From: Okeania sp. SIO2B3
Lineage (GTDB): Bacteria; Cyanobacteriota; Cyanobacteriia; Cyanobacteriales; Microcoleaceae
Reading direction: 5' to 3'
Length of the DNA: 64,000 nucleotides
NCBI RefSeq assembly: GCF_010672525.1
Contig: NZ_JAAHGH010000010.1
Location: 1 to 64,000 of the forward strand
Of the stretch, positions 45,856 to 54,640 are shown piece by piece (the first letter of the stretch is position 1; every line of letters starts with the position of its first letter). The notes under the pieces are model-generated. The model searched no databases. It saw only the letters and a program-made list of their open reading frames with translations, and was not told where the DNA came from. Made by a program: the position numbers and the translations under genes.

Positions 45856-47712
45856 ATGAGAGTTGGTAGCTATTATTCAGCAGAAACAAATAAATGCCTA
45901 TTTACTATTTGGGCACCTCTTCGAGAAAAGTTAGCTGTACATATTGTACATCCCCAAGAAAAATTAATAGGTCTGCAAAAAGATGAATGGGGATATTGGC
46001 AAGGAGAAGCAAAAGACATTGACCAGGAAACTCTCTACTTTTATCAATTAGATGGAGAAACTGACCGACCAGACCCCGCCTCTAACTGGCAACCTCAAGG
46101 AGTACATGGTCCTTCAAAAATATTAGACCATCAACAATTTACCTGGAATGATACTTCTTGGCAAGGTATCCCTTTGGCAGAAATGATTATCTATGAACTT
46201 CATGTGGGCACTTTTACCCCCGAAGGAACTTTTGCAGCAATTATTCCTAAGTTGCCAGAATTAAAAGATTTAGGGATAAACGTTATAGAAATAATGCCCG
46301 TAGCCCAATTTCCAGGCGATCGCAACTGGGGCTATGATGGAGTTTATCTTTATGGTGTCCAAGATTCTTATGGTGGGCCGGATGGTCTAAAGCAACTTGT
46401 TAATGCTTGTCATCAGGCAGGCATTTCTGTAATTTTGGACGTTGTTTATAATCATTTTGGTCCAGAAGGAAATTATCTCTGGGATTATGGTCCCTATTTT
46501 ACGGATAAGTATCATACTCCTTGGGGAAATGCTGTTAATTTTGATGATGCATATAGTAATGAAGTCCGTAATTTCTTTATTGAAAATACTTTGTATTGGT
46601 TAGATAAATATCATATTGATGGTTTACGTTTAGATGCTGTTCATGCCATTTATGACATGAGTGCCGAACCTTTTTTACAACAGTTAGCTGACCGGGTAGA
46701 AGAGTTTAGTAAAAATGGTAGTTGGAAACGTTATTTAATTGCGGAAAGTGATTTGAATGATGTGCGAGTTTTACGTTCAAAAGAGAATGGAGGTTTTGGT
46801 CACGATGCTCAATGGTGTGATGATTTTCACCACTCTCTGCATAGTCTTTTAACTGGAGAAAGTTCTGGATATTATTCTGATTTTAAGAGTATAGAATCTC
46901 TGAAAAAGTCTTATAAAGAAGGATATGTTTATACAGGAGAATATTCACCTCATCGTCAGAGAAATCATGGTAATTCAACCCTGGGTTTTGCCGGAGAAAA
47001 ATTTGTAGTTTGTATTCAAAATCACGACCAAATAGGTAATAGATTAATTGGAGAAAGATTATCAGCTTTAGTAGATTTTGAAGGATTAAAATTAGCAGCA
47101 GGAGCAGTTTTAATTTCTCCATTTGTACCAATGTTATTTATGGGAGAAGAGTATGGAGAAGAAAATCCTTTTTTGTATTTTGTTAGTCATGGAGACCCTA
47201 ACTTAGTTGAAGCAGTGAGAAAAGGTAGGGCAGAAGAATTTAAGTCTTTTAACTGGTCTGGAGAAGTGCCAGATCCTCAAGGTGAGAAAGTATTTATGGA
47301 TTCTAAATTAAATTGGGAAAAGTCTAGGGAAGGTAAATATAGAGTTTTACGTTCTTTTTATCAACGGTTAATTGAGCTACGGAAAAAAATTCCAGTATTA
47401 GCTAAACTTGATACCTCCCAAATAGAAGTACAAAGTTTGGCAGATAAAAATGTCTTATTGCTTCACAGATGGGGAGAAAAAAGTAGTGTATTGAGTCTGA
47501 TGAATTTTGAAAAGCATTCTGTCACATTTGAACCTCAACTGCCCACAGGAAATTGGCAAAAGATGATTAATTCCTCAGATCGAGAATGGATGGGAGAAGG
47601 TGCTGTTTTACCTGAAAAATTATTATTATCTGGACAAACCGTGACAATTAATCCTTTAAGCTTTGCTCTTTATAAGACTCGATCAGAGTATTCCCCAGAG
47701 AATATACATTAG
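45856..47712 (+). CDS. treZ: Malto-oligosyltrehalose trehalohydrolase TreZ
   Basis: 618 residues. An N-terminal beta-sandwich (VGSYYSAETNKCLFTIWAPL) is followed by the GH13 barrel with nucleophile Asp in DGLRLDAVHAI (about 260), Glu in LIAESDLND (about 297) and Asp in QNHDQIGNRL (about 395). MPVAQFPGDRNWGYDGVYLY is diagnostic of TreZ. It hydrolyses maltooligosyl trehalose to free trehalose. The TAG stop (47710-47712) is formed by the end of a MITE-like element, so the native C-terminus may have been a little longer. Confidence 0.95.
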   Translation: MRVGSYYSAETNKCLFTIWAPLREKLAVHIVHPQEKLIGLQKDEWGYWQGEAKDIDQETLYFYQLDGETDRPDPASNWQPQGVHGPSKILDHQQFTWNDTSWQGIPLAEMIIYELHVGTFTPEGTFAAIIPKLPELKDLGINVIEIMPVAQFPGDRNWGYDGVYLYGVQDSYGGPDGLKQLVNACHQAGISVILDVVYNHFGPEGNYLWDYGPYFTDKYHTPWGNAVNFDDAYSNEVRNFFIENTLYWLDKYHIDGLRLDAVHAIYDMSAEPFLQQLADRVEEFSKNGSWKRYLIAESDLNDVRVLRSKENGGFGHDAQWCDDFHHSLHSLLTGESSGYYSDFKSIESLKKSYKEGYVYTGEYSPHRQRNHGNSTLGFAGEKFVVCIQNHDQIGNRLIGERLSALVDFEGLKLAAGAVLISPFVPMLFMGEEYGEENPFLYFVSHGDPNLVEAVRKGRAEEFKSFNWSGEVPDPQGEKVFMDSKLNWEKSREGKYRVLRSFYQRLIELRKKIPVLAKLDTSQIEVQSLADKNVLLLHRWGEKSSVLSLMNFEKHSVTFEPQLPTGNWQKMINSSDREWMGEGAVLPEKLLLSGQTVTINPLSFALYKTRSEYSPENIH

Positions 47713-47806
47713 ACTTCTCCGGAAAAGAGGGAGTAGGGAGTAGGGGGAAAGAATTGATGATTTTTGCGTGATAATTGATTTGATTTTTGATTATCGTAGA
47801 TGTCTA
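47710..47806. mobile_element. MITE-like element, TAGACATCT family, supplying the treZ stop
   Basis: The ends TAGACTTCTCC and GTAGATGTCTA are inverted; the core is GAGGGAGTAGGGAGTAGGGG followed by GATAATTGATTTGATTTTTG. The first three bases are the treZ stop codon. Confidence 0.75.
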
Positions 47807-47842
47807 TTTTTAATTCTCCATTTTAGCTAAATCCTCGAGAAG

Positions 47843-47912
47843 CCTCGCGCCATAATCTCTGATTTGGCGACCAGATGAATCGGCGGTAAATTAATGGGGT
47901 GAGTACGCCCCA
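47843..47912 (+). other. Hairpins of IS605-type element ends
   Basis: CGCGCCATAATCTCTGATTTGGCG contains the same ATAATCTxTGATTT apex as the other right-end hairpins. It is followed by a 10-bp perfect stem ATTAATGGGG/CCCCATTAAT (about 47892-47919), placed as a left-end structure just upstream of the tnpB fragment. Confidence 0.45.
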
Positions 47913-47993
47913 TTAATCTACAAATATTGCTTTTTGCTCAAGACTTCGATTGTTGATGTTATCATAACAATGATCGAATTAATGTTGATAGTA

Positions 47994-48200
47994 ATGCGGA
48001 CGGCTTATCAGTACAAATTAAAGCCTAATAATGAACTTGTGTCTACCATAGAACTATGGCTGGACTTGTTGCGTCGGCAGTACAACTATCGATTGGGTGA
48101 GCTGTTTTCGTGGTGGTCAGAAAATCGCTGTCCGGTTAATGCTTGCCCTTTAATAACGCCAATTCCTCAACTAAGAAATAACCCGGATTATTATTCGTAA
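47994..48200 (+). pseudogene. TnpB N-terminal fragment
   Basis: 68 residues (MRTAYQYKLKPNNELVSTIE ... FSWWSENRCPVNACPLITP) equal the N-terminus of a common cyanobacterial TnpB lineage, followed by a stop. The RuvC domain is absent. In-frame ATGs upstream at 47982 and earlier are less likely starts. The remainder was deleted, leaving AT-rich sequence before the methyltransferase-like gene. Confidence 0.72.
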
Positions 48201-48298
48201 GAATTAAGATTTAGTCAATACTAAAGATAAATTTCGGGAGTACAAACTAATTCATTGTCTATTGTTGAGTCTTAATTTAATATAATACTTAAAAACTA

Positions 48299-49234
48299 AT
48301 GATAAATTTCCCAAAAAACGTTTTTTCTGAGTCTTTTCCAATTTTTCAAAAATTACCTCCTTCCATGACTTCCATAAGGGAAAGAAAAGTTCTTAAGTAT
48401 TTCGCTCGTTGCCTTTACTCTGGTACGGGAGAAATAGTCGATCTTGGTTCAGGAGTAGCAGGAACAGTATATCCCTTTGCTTTGGGATTATCAAAAAATC
48501 AACAAGTATTAGAGAAAAATTCTAGAATTTATGCCTATGATGCTTTTACAACTCCAAAACAAAAAGTTGCAGCTAGAGGAGGACAAATTTATTTCCAAAA
48601 TACTAGAGGATCTCAAAAACAAGACTCCTACTTACACATATTTCAAAAAAACTGTAAGACTTTGATTGACTATGTTAATGTTTGTGATGGAGATATTACT
48701 GCATTGTCATGGCGACATAAACCCATTGAAATTATTCACATTGATATAGCAAAAAAATTAAAAGTATGGCAACACATTGTCAAAGAATTTTTTCCTGATT
48801 TTTGTGTCAATCAAACTATTGTTGTTAATCAAGATTTTTCTAGATCGAGACTTCCTTGGTTAATTTATTCTACTGGTATAATTCTGCCCTATATTGAACT
48901 TTTCGACCATGTGATTGATGGTGTTACATATTTTAAAATAGTTCAAGAAATACCATCAGTTCTTCTTAGTAAACTCGCAGAAGATGATTTTAGTATTGCT
49001 GAGAAGATAGATGCAGTTAATAAAATTACTGAGGTACTTGATGATTGTATTTTTGTAGGCAATGTTAACAAGGATTTAATGAAAGGACTTATGGATCTGG
49101 CAATTGCTTATATTTATTATTATTTTGGCAACAAACAAACATCTTGTACCTTGGCAGAATCACTAAAGAATAATCCTACTCTTGTCAGACATGCCTCGGG
49201 GTTCTTTCGGGAATTAGGCGTTTCTCTTAATTGA
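48299..49234 (+). CDS. Class I SAM-dependent methyltransferase-like protein
   Basis: 311 residues. GEIVDLGSGVAGTVYPFALG (about 41-60) fits the glycine-rich SAM-binding motif I, YAYDAF (about 79) an acidic motif II, and IIHIDIAKK (about 146) a post-motif strand. The C-terminal 90 residues are helical. The substrate is unknown; such proteins often modify sugars or small metabolites in polysaccharide clusters. It lies alone between element remnants, so it is not clearly linked to trehalose synthesis. Confidence 0.6.
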   Translation: MINFPKNVFSESFPIFQKLPPSMTSIRERKVLKYFARCLYSGTGEIVDLGSGVAGTVYPFALGLSKNQQVLEKNSRIYAYDAFTTPKQKVAARGGQIYFQNTRGSQKQDSYLHIFQKNCKTLIDYVNVCDGDITALSWRHKPIEIIHIDIAKKLKVWQHIVKEFFPDFCVNQTIVVNQDFSRSRLPWLIYSTGIILPYIELFDHVIDGVTYFKIVQEIPSVLLSKLAEDDFSIAEKIDAVNKITEVLDDCIFVGNVNKDLMKGLMDLAIAYIYYYFGNKQTSCTLAESLKNNPTLVRHASGFFRELGVSLN

Positions 49235-49261
49235 AGTTTAACTACGTATCAATTTTTAACT

Positions 49262-49545
49262 AGGGCTTGCTGAAAAAGTCTTTTTTTCAGATGAGGATCC
49301 AGAATTTCCTACGGAATGCTTCCCTACTGGATGTTACGCAAACGCAAATAGAATCGGTGAAGTCAGGAGGAATGGGAATTATAAAAGAGGTAATCAGAAA
49401 AATCTTGGGACGATTTTTCTTCCCCTATCTAGCTCAAAATGCGCTCCTTTTTGAGCTATTGGAGCTGAAAACCAGGTACTTTTTCTAGACCTAAAAAGGC
49501 TAAAACTTATATCAGTAAATGCTTTGAGATTTAATCAGCAAGCCC
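49262..49545. mobile_element. AGGG-family MITE-like element, copy F (inverted)
   Basis: 284 bp from AGGGCTTGCTGAAAAAGTCT to AATCAGCAAGCCC, flanked by TAACT at 49257-49261 and 49546-49550. The interior includes GGAATGCTTCCC and GTTACGCAAACGC palindromic debris. Confidence 0.8.
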
Positions 49546-49653
49546 TAACTATATTTGGACTACATGAAAAATAAATATACAGTTTAATATTTCAAAAAAA
49601 TTTATCTGTTAAACGTAAAATTTTGAACTTTTAAGAACTAATTAATCAACACT

Positions 49654-49749
49654 TATAGCAGTTTTCATGTTTCATACGAATACAGAAATTTTGGCTGAAA
49701 GGCAGCAGGGGCTGAAGTTTTGTAGTCAACATGAGTGAAAACTGCTATA
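49654..49749. mobile_element. MITE with perfect 14-bp TIRs in the treY relic
   Basis: TATAGCAGTTTTCA and TGAAAACTGCTATA are perfect inverted ends; the outermost TA on each side is probably the duplicated target. It is 96 bp and interrupts the sequence otherwise shared with the treY leader. Confidence 0.75.
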
Positions 49750-49809
49750 ATTATATCTATTTAACTATGGGAATTCCCATGACAACATCTATAGAATTTA
49801 ATCTACTTA

Positions 49810-49925
49810 CAGAAGTTTCCGAAGCTATGAGGTACAGTTATTTTTATTCTTTTCTGTTCCCTGTTCCCAGCTCCGGTGTTCCCTCAAACCTAAAATTTTG
49901 TACCTCATAACAACGGAAAACGCTG
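49810..49925. mobile_element. Inverted-repeat insertion in the treY relic
   Basis: TTTCCGAAGCTATGAGGTAC and, inverted, GTACCTCATAACAACGGAAA bound a roughly 115-bp insert that contains CTGTTCC heptamer-like sequence. Its exact ends are unclear because the surrounding relic is degenerate. Confidence 0.6.
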
Positions 49926-50099
49926 TATATTTTTGACTTTGGAAGTAGATTAAGTCGTAGTTTCATATTTAGCCAAACTAGGAAATTTTCATATTTATGC
50001 TTTTTTTTAATGTTTGAAAAACAGATAAATATCTGTTAAACGTGAAATTATGAACTTTTAATAGTCAATTAATCACCACTTAATTATCTCTATTTAACT

Positions 50100-52958
50100 A
50101 TGCGAATTCCCATAACGACATATAGAATTCAATTTACTCCTAATTTTGGCTTTGATGCAGCTAAAGTTATAGTTCCATACTTAGCTGAACTAGGAATTTC
50201 TGATCTTTATGCTTCTCCTATATTTAAAGCAAAAACAGGTAGTGAACATGGATATGACGTAGTCAATCCTAATATACTTAATCCTGAACTAGGAGGCCAA
50301 GAAAAATTTACCGAACTAGCAGCAGAAATCAAAAGTAATGAAATGGGATGGCTACAAGATATTGTGCCTAATCACATGGCATTTGGCAGTCAAAATCATA
50401 TTCTAGTAGATGTCTTAGAAAATGGTTTTGACTCTCAATATCGTGACTATTTTGATATTGATTGGAATCATCCTTATGAAGGTATTCGAGGCAGGGTTTT
50501 AGCACCTTTTTTGGGTAAATTTTATGGAGACTGTCTAGAAAATGGAGAGTTACAACTTCAGTATGGTCAAAATGGATTAACTGTTAACTATTACGACCAT
50601 AAGTTTCCCATTAGAATTGATTCTTATACTCAAGTTTTAACCTACAATATCGGCAAATTAAGAAATAAATTAGGCAGAAAAAATCAGGATTTTGTTAAAT
50701 TACAGGGAGTTCTCTATAGTTTAAAATATATTCCTTCTGGAGCGGAGGGGAGAGAAAGGTATGACCAAATTAGCTTCATCAAAGGGATGTTGTGGGAATT
50801 ATGGAATGAAAATCCACGTATTAAAGAATTCATTGAAGAAAATATAGAGACTTTTAACGGGGTTCCGGGAAAGCCAGAAAGTTTTGACTTATTAGATAAA
50901 TTATTATCCGAGCAATACTTTCGTTTATCTTTCTGGAAAGTGGGTAATGAAGAGTTAAACTACCGAAGATTTTTTACAGTAAATGATTTAATCTCAGTCA
51001 GAGTAGAAGATGAACAAGTATTTAATACTACCCATGCTCTAATCTTAGAAATGTTAAAAGAGGAAAAATTTACAGGTCTCAGAATCGATCATATTGATGG
51101 ACTGTACGATCCTGCTCAGTATTTAAACAGACTAAGAGAAAAAGCAAATGCTCCTTATATCGTTGTCGAAAAAATTCTTGAACCCAGGGAAGATTTACCT
51201 GTTAATTGGCCTGTTCAAGGAACTACAGGTTATGATTTTTTAAACTATGTTAATGGTATTTTTTGTGACCATTTTAACGAGGAAGAATTCGACCAGATTT
51301 ATTCTCGGTTTATTAAAGGTACTTCTAACTATGGGCAGCTAGCTGATGAAAATCAAAGGCTGATTATTAACAAACATTTAGCTGGAGATATTGATAATTT
51401 AGCTCACTTACTTAAAGATATTTCTAGTAAATATCGATATGCCAGCGATTTTACTATTTTTGGTTTGAAAGCTGCTTTAGTAGAAGTTATGTCAGTATTT
51501 CCAGTGTACCGAACTTATGTTAGTAAAGAAGGAGTTAGTAAGGCAGATCGAGAATGTATTCAGAGAGTAATTGCTAAAACGAAAGAGAAAATTCCTTTCT
51601 TTATCAATGAACTTTTAAATGAATTGAGTTTTATTGAAAAGTTTTTGTTATTAGAATTTGATGAGCATTTAAACCAGGAAGATAAAGATAAATGGCTACA
51701 CTTTGTGATGCGGTTACAACAATTTACCGGACCTTTGATGGCAAAGGGTGTAGAAGATACTGTTTTATATGTTTATAATCGACTTATTTCTCTCAATGAA
51801 GTTGGTTCAACTCCTAGTAAATTTGGAGTTTCAGTTGAAGATTTTCATGGATTTAATCAACATCGTATTGCCTATTGGCCTCATACTATGAGTGGAACTT
51901 CTACTCATGATACAAAACGTGGGGAAGATGTCAGAACGCGAATTAATGTACTCTCAGAAATTCCTGAAGAATGGGAAAGTTATTTACAGAAATGGCAGGA
52001 AATTAATGCTCCTAAAAAAGATTGTGTAGGAGGTTTAGATGTTCCTGCGCCTAATGATGAATACTTTTTATATCAGACTTTGTTAGGTGCTTTTCCTGTT
52101 GATGAAAGTGAATATTCAACTTTTGTCGAAAGGATTAAAGAATATATTATTAAAGCAATACGAGAGGCTAAAGTTAATACAGGTTGGTTAAGACCGGATG
52201 ATGATTACGAAAGCTCATTGATTAAGTTTGTAGAACATCTACTTAATAAATCAGAAGATAATGAATTTTTACCAGCTTTCCGACCTCTACAACGTAAGGT
52301 TCAATATTACGGTGTTTTTAATTCTTTATCTCAGGCTTTTTTGAAACTTACTTCTCCTGGAGTTCCTGATATTTATCAAGGTACAGAATTGTGGGATTTG
52401 AGTCTTGTTGACCCTGATAACCGTCGTTCAGTTGATTTTGAAAAAAGAGCAGAGTTTCTGAAGGAAATTAAGACAAAAATAGAGTCCGATATTTTAGGAT
52501 TGATTGAAGAACTTTTGCAAACTCCAGAAACTGGTAAGATTAAAATGTTTTTAATTTACCAAGCTTTGCAGGCACGCCGAGAGTATTTGGATTTATTTCA
52601 ACGAGGAGATTACCAAAAGTTAATTGTTATGGGTAGTTTGAAAAATCATATAGTTGCTTTCTCAAGAAAATGGGGAGATAGTACGGCGATTATTATAGCT
52701 CCCAGATTATTAACTAAATTGGTTAATGAAGGAGAAAATCCTTTAGGAGAACAAGTATGGCGTGAGACTCGAATTTGTTTACCTTCTGGTTCTTCTTTGG
52801 TTTGGAAAAATGTAATTACTCAACAAAAACTTAAAGAAGAGAAAGAGGATACTTTATGGATTAGAAATGTACTGAATCATTTCCCTGTAGCATTATTAAT
52901 TAATGAGCAAGGTGAAACAAATAATGATTCTGAACCAAAAGTAGATTCTCACAATTAA
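50100..52958 (+). CDS. treY: Malto-oligosyltrehalose synthase TreY
   Basis: 952 residues, the normal length. GH13 TreY motifs: TYRIQFTPNFGFDAA at the start, DIVPNHMAF, nucleophile Asp in GLRIDHIDGLYDP (about 328), Glu in IVVEKILEP (about 358), Asp in SGTSTHDTKRGEDVR (about 602) and the C-terminal VPDIYQGTEL and DPDNRR. It converts the terminal alpha-1,4 link of maltodextrins to the alpha,alpha-1,1 trehalosyl bond. Partner of TreZ 2.4 kb upstream; the two are separated by element debris, so probably transcribed apart. Confidence 0.95.
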   Translation: MRIPITTYRIQFTPNFGFDAAKVIVPYLAELGISDLYASPIFKAKTGSEHGYDVVNPNILNPELGGQEKFTELAAEIKSNEMGWLQDIVPNHMAFGSQNHILVDVLENGFDSQYRDYFDIDWNHPYEGIRGRVLAPFLGKFYGDCLENGELQLQYGQNGLTVNYYDHKFPIRIDSYTQVLTYNIGKLRNKLGRKNQDFVKLQGVLYSLKYIPSGAEGRERYDQISFIKGMLWELWNENPRIKEFIEENIETFNGVPGKPESFDLLDKLLSEQYFRLSFWKVGNEELNYRRFFTVNDLISVRVEDEQVFNTTHALILEMLKEEKFTGLRIDHIDGLYDPAQYLNRLREKANAPYIVVEKILEPREDLPVNWPVQGTTGYDFLNYVNGIFCDHFNEEEFDQIYSRFIKGTSNYGQLADENQRLIINKHLAGDIDNLAHLLKDISSKYRYASDFTIFGLKAALVEVMSVFPVYRTYVSKEGVSKADRECIQRVIAKTKEKIPFFINELLNELSFIEKFLLLEFDEHLNQEDKDKWLHFVMRLQQFTGPLMAKGVEDTVLYVYNRLISLNEVGSTPSKFGVSVEDFHGFNQHRIAYWPHTMSGTSTHDTKRGEDVRTRINVLSEIPEEWESYLQKWQEINAPKKDCVGGLDVPAPNDEYFLYQTLLGAFPVDESEYSTFVERIKEYIIKAIREAKVNTGWLRPDDDYESSLIKFVEHLLNKSEDNEFLPAFRPLQRKVQYYGVFNSLSQAFLKLTSPGVPDIYQGTELWDLSLVDPDNRRSVDFEKRAEFLKEIKTKIESDILGLIEELLQTPETGKIKMFLIYQALQARREYLDLFQRGDYQKLIVMGSLKNHIVAFSRKWGDSTAIIIAPRLLTKLVNEGENPLGEQVWRETRICLPSGSSLVWKNVITQQKLKEEKEDTLWIRNVLNHFPVALLINEQGETNNDSEPKVDSHN

Positions 52959-52987
52959 GTATACTTTGGTTTTCATTATAAAATTTA

Positions 52988-53020
52988 GCCCGCCAGAAAA
53001 CTTTCAGAAGGCGGGATTAT
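52988..53020 (+). terminator. Probable rho-independent terminator after treY
   Basis: CCCGCC and GGCGGG form the base of a stem around 15 nt, followed by ATTATTTTT, 30 bp after the treY stop. Confidence 0.55.
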
Positions 53021-53305
53021 TTTTCGCCAAAATACTTGCTCAAGATACTTTTCTTGGTGCGCTACCAGGTGCACCGTGAGACGACGCGGGGTCGCACCGC
53101 TATCTTGGTCTCATGGATATGGTTAGGAAACCCATCCATCCCACCCTTCGGGAAGCTCCGCTAACGACCGCTTTGTCAAAGGGACACCTCCTGTAAAGTA
53201 GGGGCGGACTGGGGAAGCTCTACATTAGCAAATGGCCAGAAAGCTCCTACTTCACTTATCATTTAAACACATTCTTTTTTCATGCATGGTATAAACTCCT
53301 TTGAT
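53021..53305. repeat. GC-rich palindromic repeats
   Basis: 53058-53110 (GGTGCGCTACCAGGTGCACC and ACGACGCGGGGTCGCACCGC) is related to the insert in the tnpB relic at 54901-54950. 53110-53175 carries the ATGGATATGGTTAGGAAACC.. CTTCGGGAAGCTCCGC type of repeat seen near 25150 and 58270. No gene. Confidence 0.5.
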
Positions 53306-53403
53306 TAGACATCTCCTCCAAAAGAGGGAATAGGCAGTAGAGAGAAATAATTAATAATTTATGGATAATAATTGATTTGATTTTTTATTATTGGAGATGT
53401 CTA
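53306..53403. mobile_element. MITE-like element, TAGACATCT family, supplying a stop codon
   Basis: 98 bp with perfect ends TAGACATCTCC and GGAGATGTCTA. The last three bases, read on the minus strand, are the TAG stop of the 53401-53847 gene. Confidence 0.78.
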
Positions 53404-53847
53404 TTTAGAATAGCGAGTATCGGCAGTAATATTTTCCTCTTTATTGAATAATCGCTCACAAATACCTAATAAATATGATTTATTATTGATGGGCGATCGC
53501 GGCAATGGCTTTTCATTATCAGGCCAACTAGGTAAATCGAAACATGGACAACAATCTGGGGGCATTCCTTTGACACGAGATGGGATAGGCATTAAACAAC
53601 GGGCACAATCACTAATGTCCCACTCTGGAGATAATAATTCTGCAATTGTTTGATGTGTCCCCTCTAAAAAACAATCTCCTGATTCAGAAGATAAAATTTG
53701 TTGCCAGCATGATTCAAAATCTTGACTGTAGCGATCGCCTAAAAGTACAGCTTGAGGTTTTATAGCTACTTTACCATTTCTGATTAATACTTTCTTGCCT
53801 AACTGAAACCAATAGGCAATATATTGTTTGACTTGATTGTGGGATGC
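53401..53847 (-). CDS. Conserved hypothetical cyanobacterial protein
   Basis: 148 residues from the ATG at 53847, preferred over one at 53880 because GGAG lies 9 nt upstream. The N-terminus (VKQYIAYWFQLGKKVLIRNG) is followed by LLGDRYSQDFESCW and a Cys-rich stretch (CARCLMP ... PPDCCPCFDLP) that may bind a metal. No named family recognised. Soluble. The stop codon lies in a MITE-like element, so the last residues (ADTRYSK) may not be ancestral. Confidence 0.6.
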   Translation of the reverse strand, partial: ASHNQVKQYIAYWFQLGKKVLIRNGKVAIKPQAVLLGDRYSQDFESCWQQILSSESGDCFLEGTHQTIAELLSPEWDISDCARCLMPIPSRVKGMPPDCCPCFDLPSWPDNEKPLPRSPINNKSYLLGICERLFNKEENITADTRYSK

Positions 53848-53991
53848 CATAATTTTTAGCTCCGATATTTTCCGTTTCATAGAACTTCAAAGCTAATAAA
53901 TAGCCTCGTTCATCTTCCTTGATTCTAACTTTTCCATTGTTAAAATTGGGGAGTGAACCTAATATTTTATTTCTTTAGAATAAATTAAGAA

Positions 53992-54555
53992 TTAAATGTT
54001 CAAAGGTGTGCCTAAAACACTAAGATTCAAAACATGACCTCCTGTAACCAGATAAACAGACTGAGAAATTACTCCAACTCGACGAATCAGATGACCAAGG
54101 CGATCGCGAAATAGCCGTCCGATCGGAAATGAAGGAACTATTCCCCAACCTGTTTCTTCACCCACTAAAATCACATCGCCACTAGCTTTTAATAAAGCTT
54201 CAATTAAAACTTCTAAAGTTTCATTCCAAGCTGTTTCATCTTGTGACAAAATATTAGCCAACCAAGTACCTAAAGAATCTACCAAAATACAGCAGTCTTC
54301 ATGTGCATAAGTAGTCAAAGTTTCTGATAGTTCCACGGGTATTTCTAAGGTAGTCCAATCACGAGGGCGACGGTTTTGATGTTGTTCAATTCGAGTTTGC
54401 CACTCTAGATCGTTACTATCAACTTGAGAGGTAGCGATATAAATTACTTGTTTGTGAGAACTAATAGCTAAATTTTCAGCCCACTCACTTTTACCAGAGC
54501 GAGCAGGACCTGTGACCAAAATTAGTTTCTTAGAAGTGACTTGAGGAGAATTCAT
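53992..54555 (-). CDS. cobU: Adenosylcobinamide kinase / phosphate guanylyltransferase CobU
   Basis: 187 residues from the ATG at 54555; a longer frame up to 54627 runs into element sequence and is rejected. P-loop GPARSGKSEWAE at about 13-24, RRPRDWTTLEIP (His/Arg guanylylation region, with EQHQNRRP just before), DSLGTWLAN and VGEETGWGIVP. It phosphorylates adenosylcobinamide and transfers GMP in cobamide nucleotide-loop assembly. An isolated cobalamin gene here; the upstream neighbour is a tnpB relic. Confidence 0.9.
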   Translation of the reverse strand: MNSPQVTSKKLILVTGPARSGKSEWAENLAISSHKQVIYIATSQVDSNDLEWQTRIEQHQNRRPRDWTTLEIPVELSETLTTYAHEDCCILVDSLGTWLANILSQDETAWNETLEVLIEALLKASGDVILVGEETGWGIVPSFPIGRLFRDRLGHLIRRVGVISQSVYLVTGGHVLNLSVLGTPLNI

Positions 54556-54600
54556 GGAGATGCAAAAAGATGATCCAGTGTAAACTGAAAATAAAGGATA

Positions 54601-54640
54601 TTGACATCCTCCCCGGCCTAAAGGCACAGAGATTCCTAGC
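54601..54640 (-). ncRNA. Right end of the tnpB pseudogene, reRNA-type terminus
   Basis: Read on the minus strand the element ends GGGGAGGATGTCAA, nearly the same as GGGAGTATGTCAA at 33697. CCTAAAGG and the surrounding CCCCGG..CACAGAG sequence form an imperfect stem. Any guide would start TATCCTTTATTTTCAG from the flank (54600 downward). Probably inactive in cis. Confidence 0.4.

Larger units (their letters stand above)
49603..50013 (+). pseudogene. Relic duplicate of the treY promoter region and 5' end
   Basis: 49603-49655 (TCTGTTAAACGT ... GAACTTTTAA ... AATCAACACTTA) matches the treY upstream sequence at 50031-50083. 49751-49808 (TATTTAACTATGGGAATTCC, then CATGACAACAT) matches the treY start at 50085-50140. 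49928-50003 continues the match (TTTTGACTTTGG ... ACTAGGAAATTTT ... TTTATGC). Two insertions interrupt it (49654-49749 and about 49810-49925). It is non-coding debris of a tandem duplication. Confidence 0.7.

Noticed and set aside
49267-49488. 73-codon plus-strand frame
   Set aside because: Entirely inside AGGG-family element copy F; open by chance.
53992-54627. Longer CobU start at 54627
   Set aside because: The extra 24 residues run into the right-end sequence of the tnpB element, while the P-loop protein begins naturally at the ATG at 54555.
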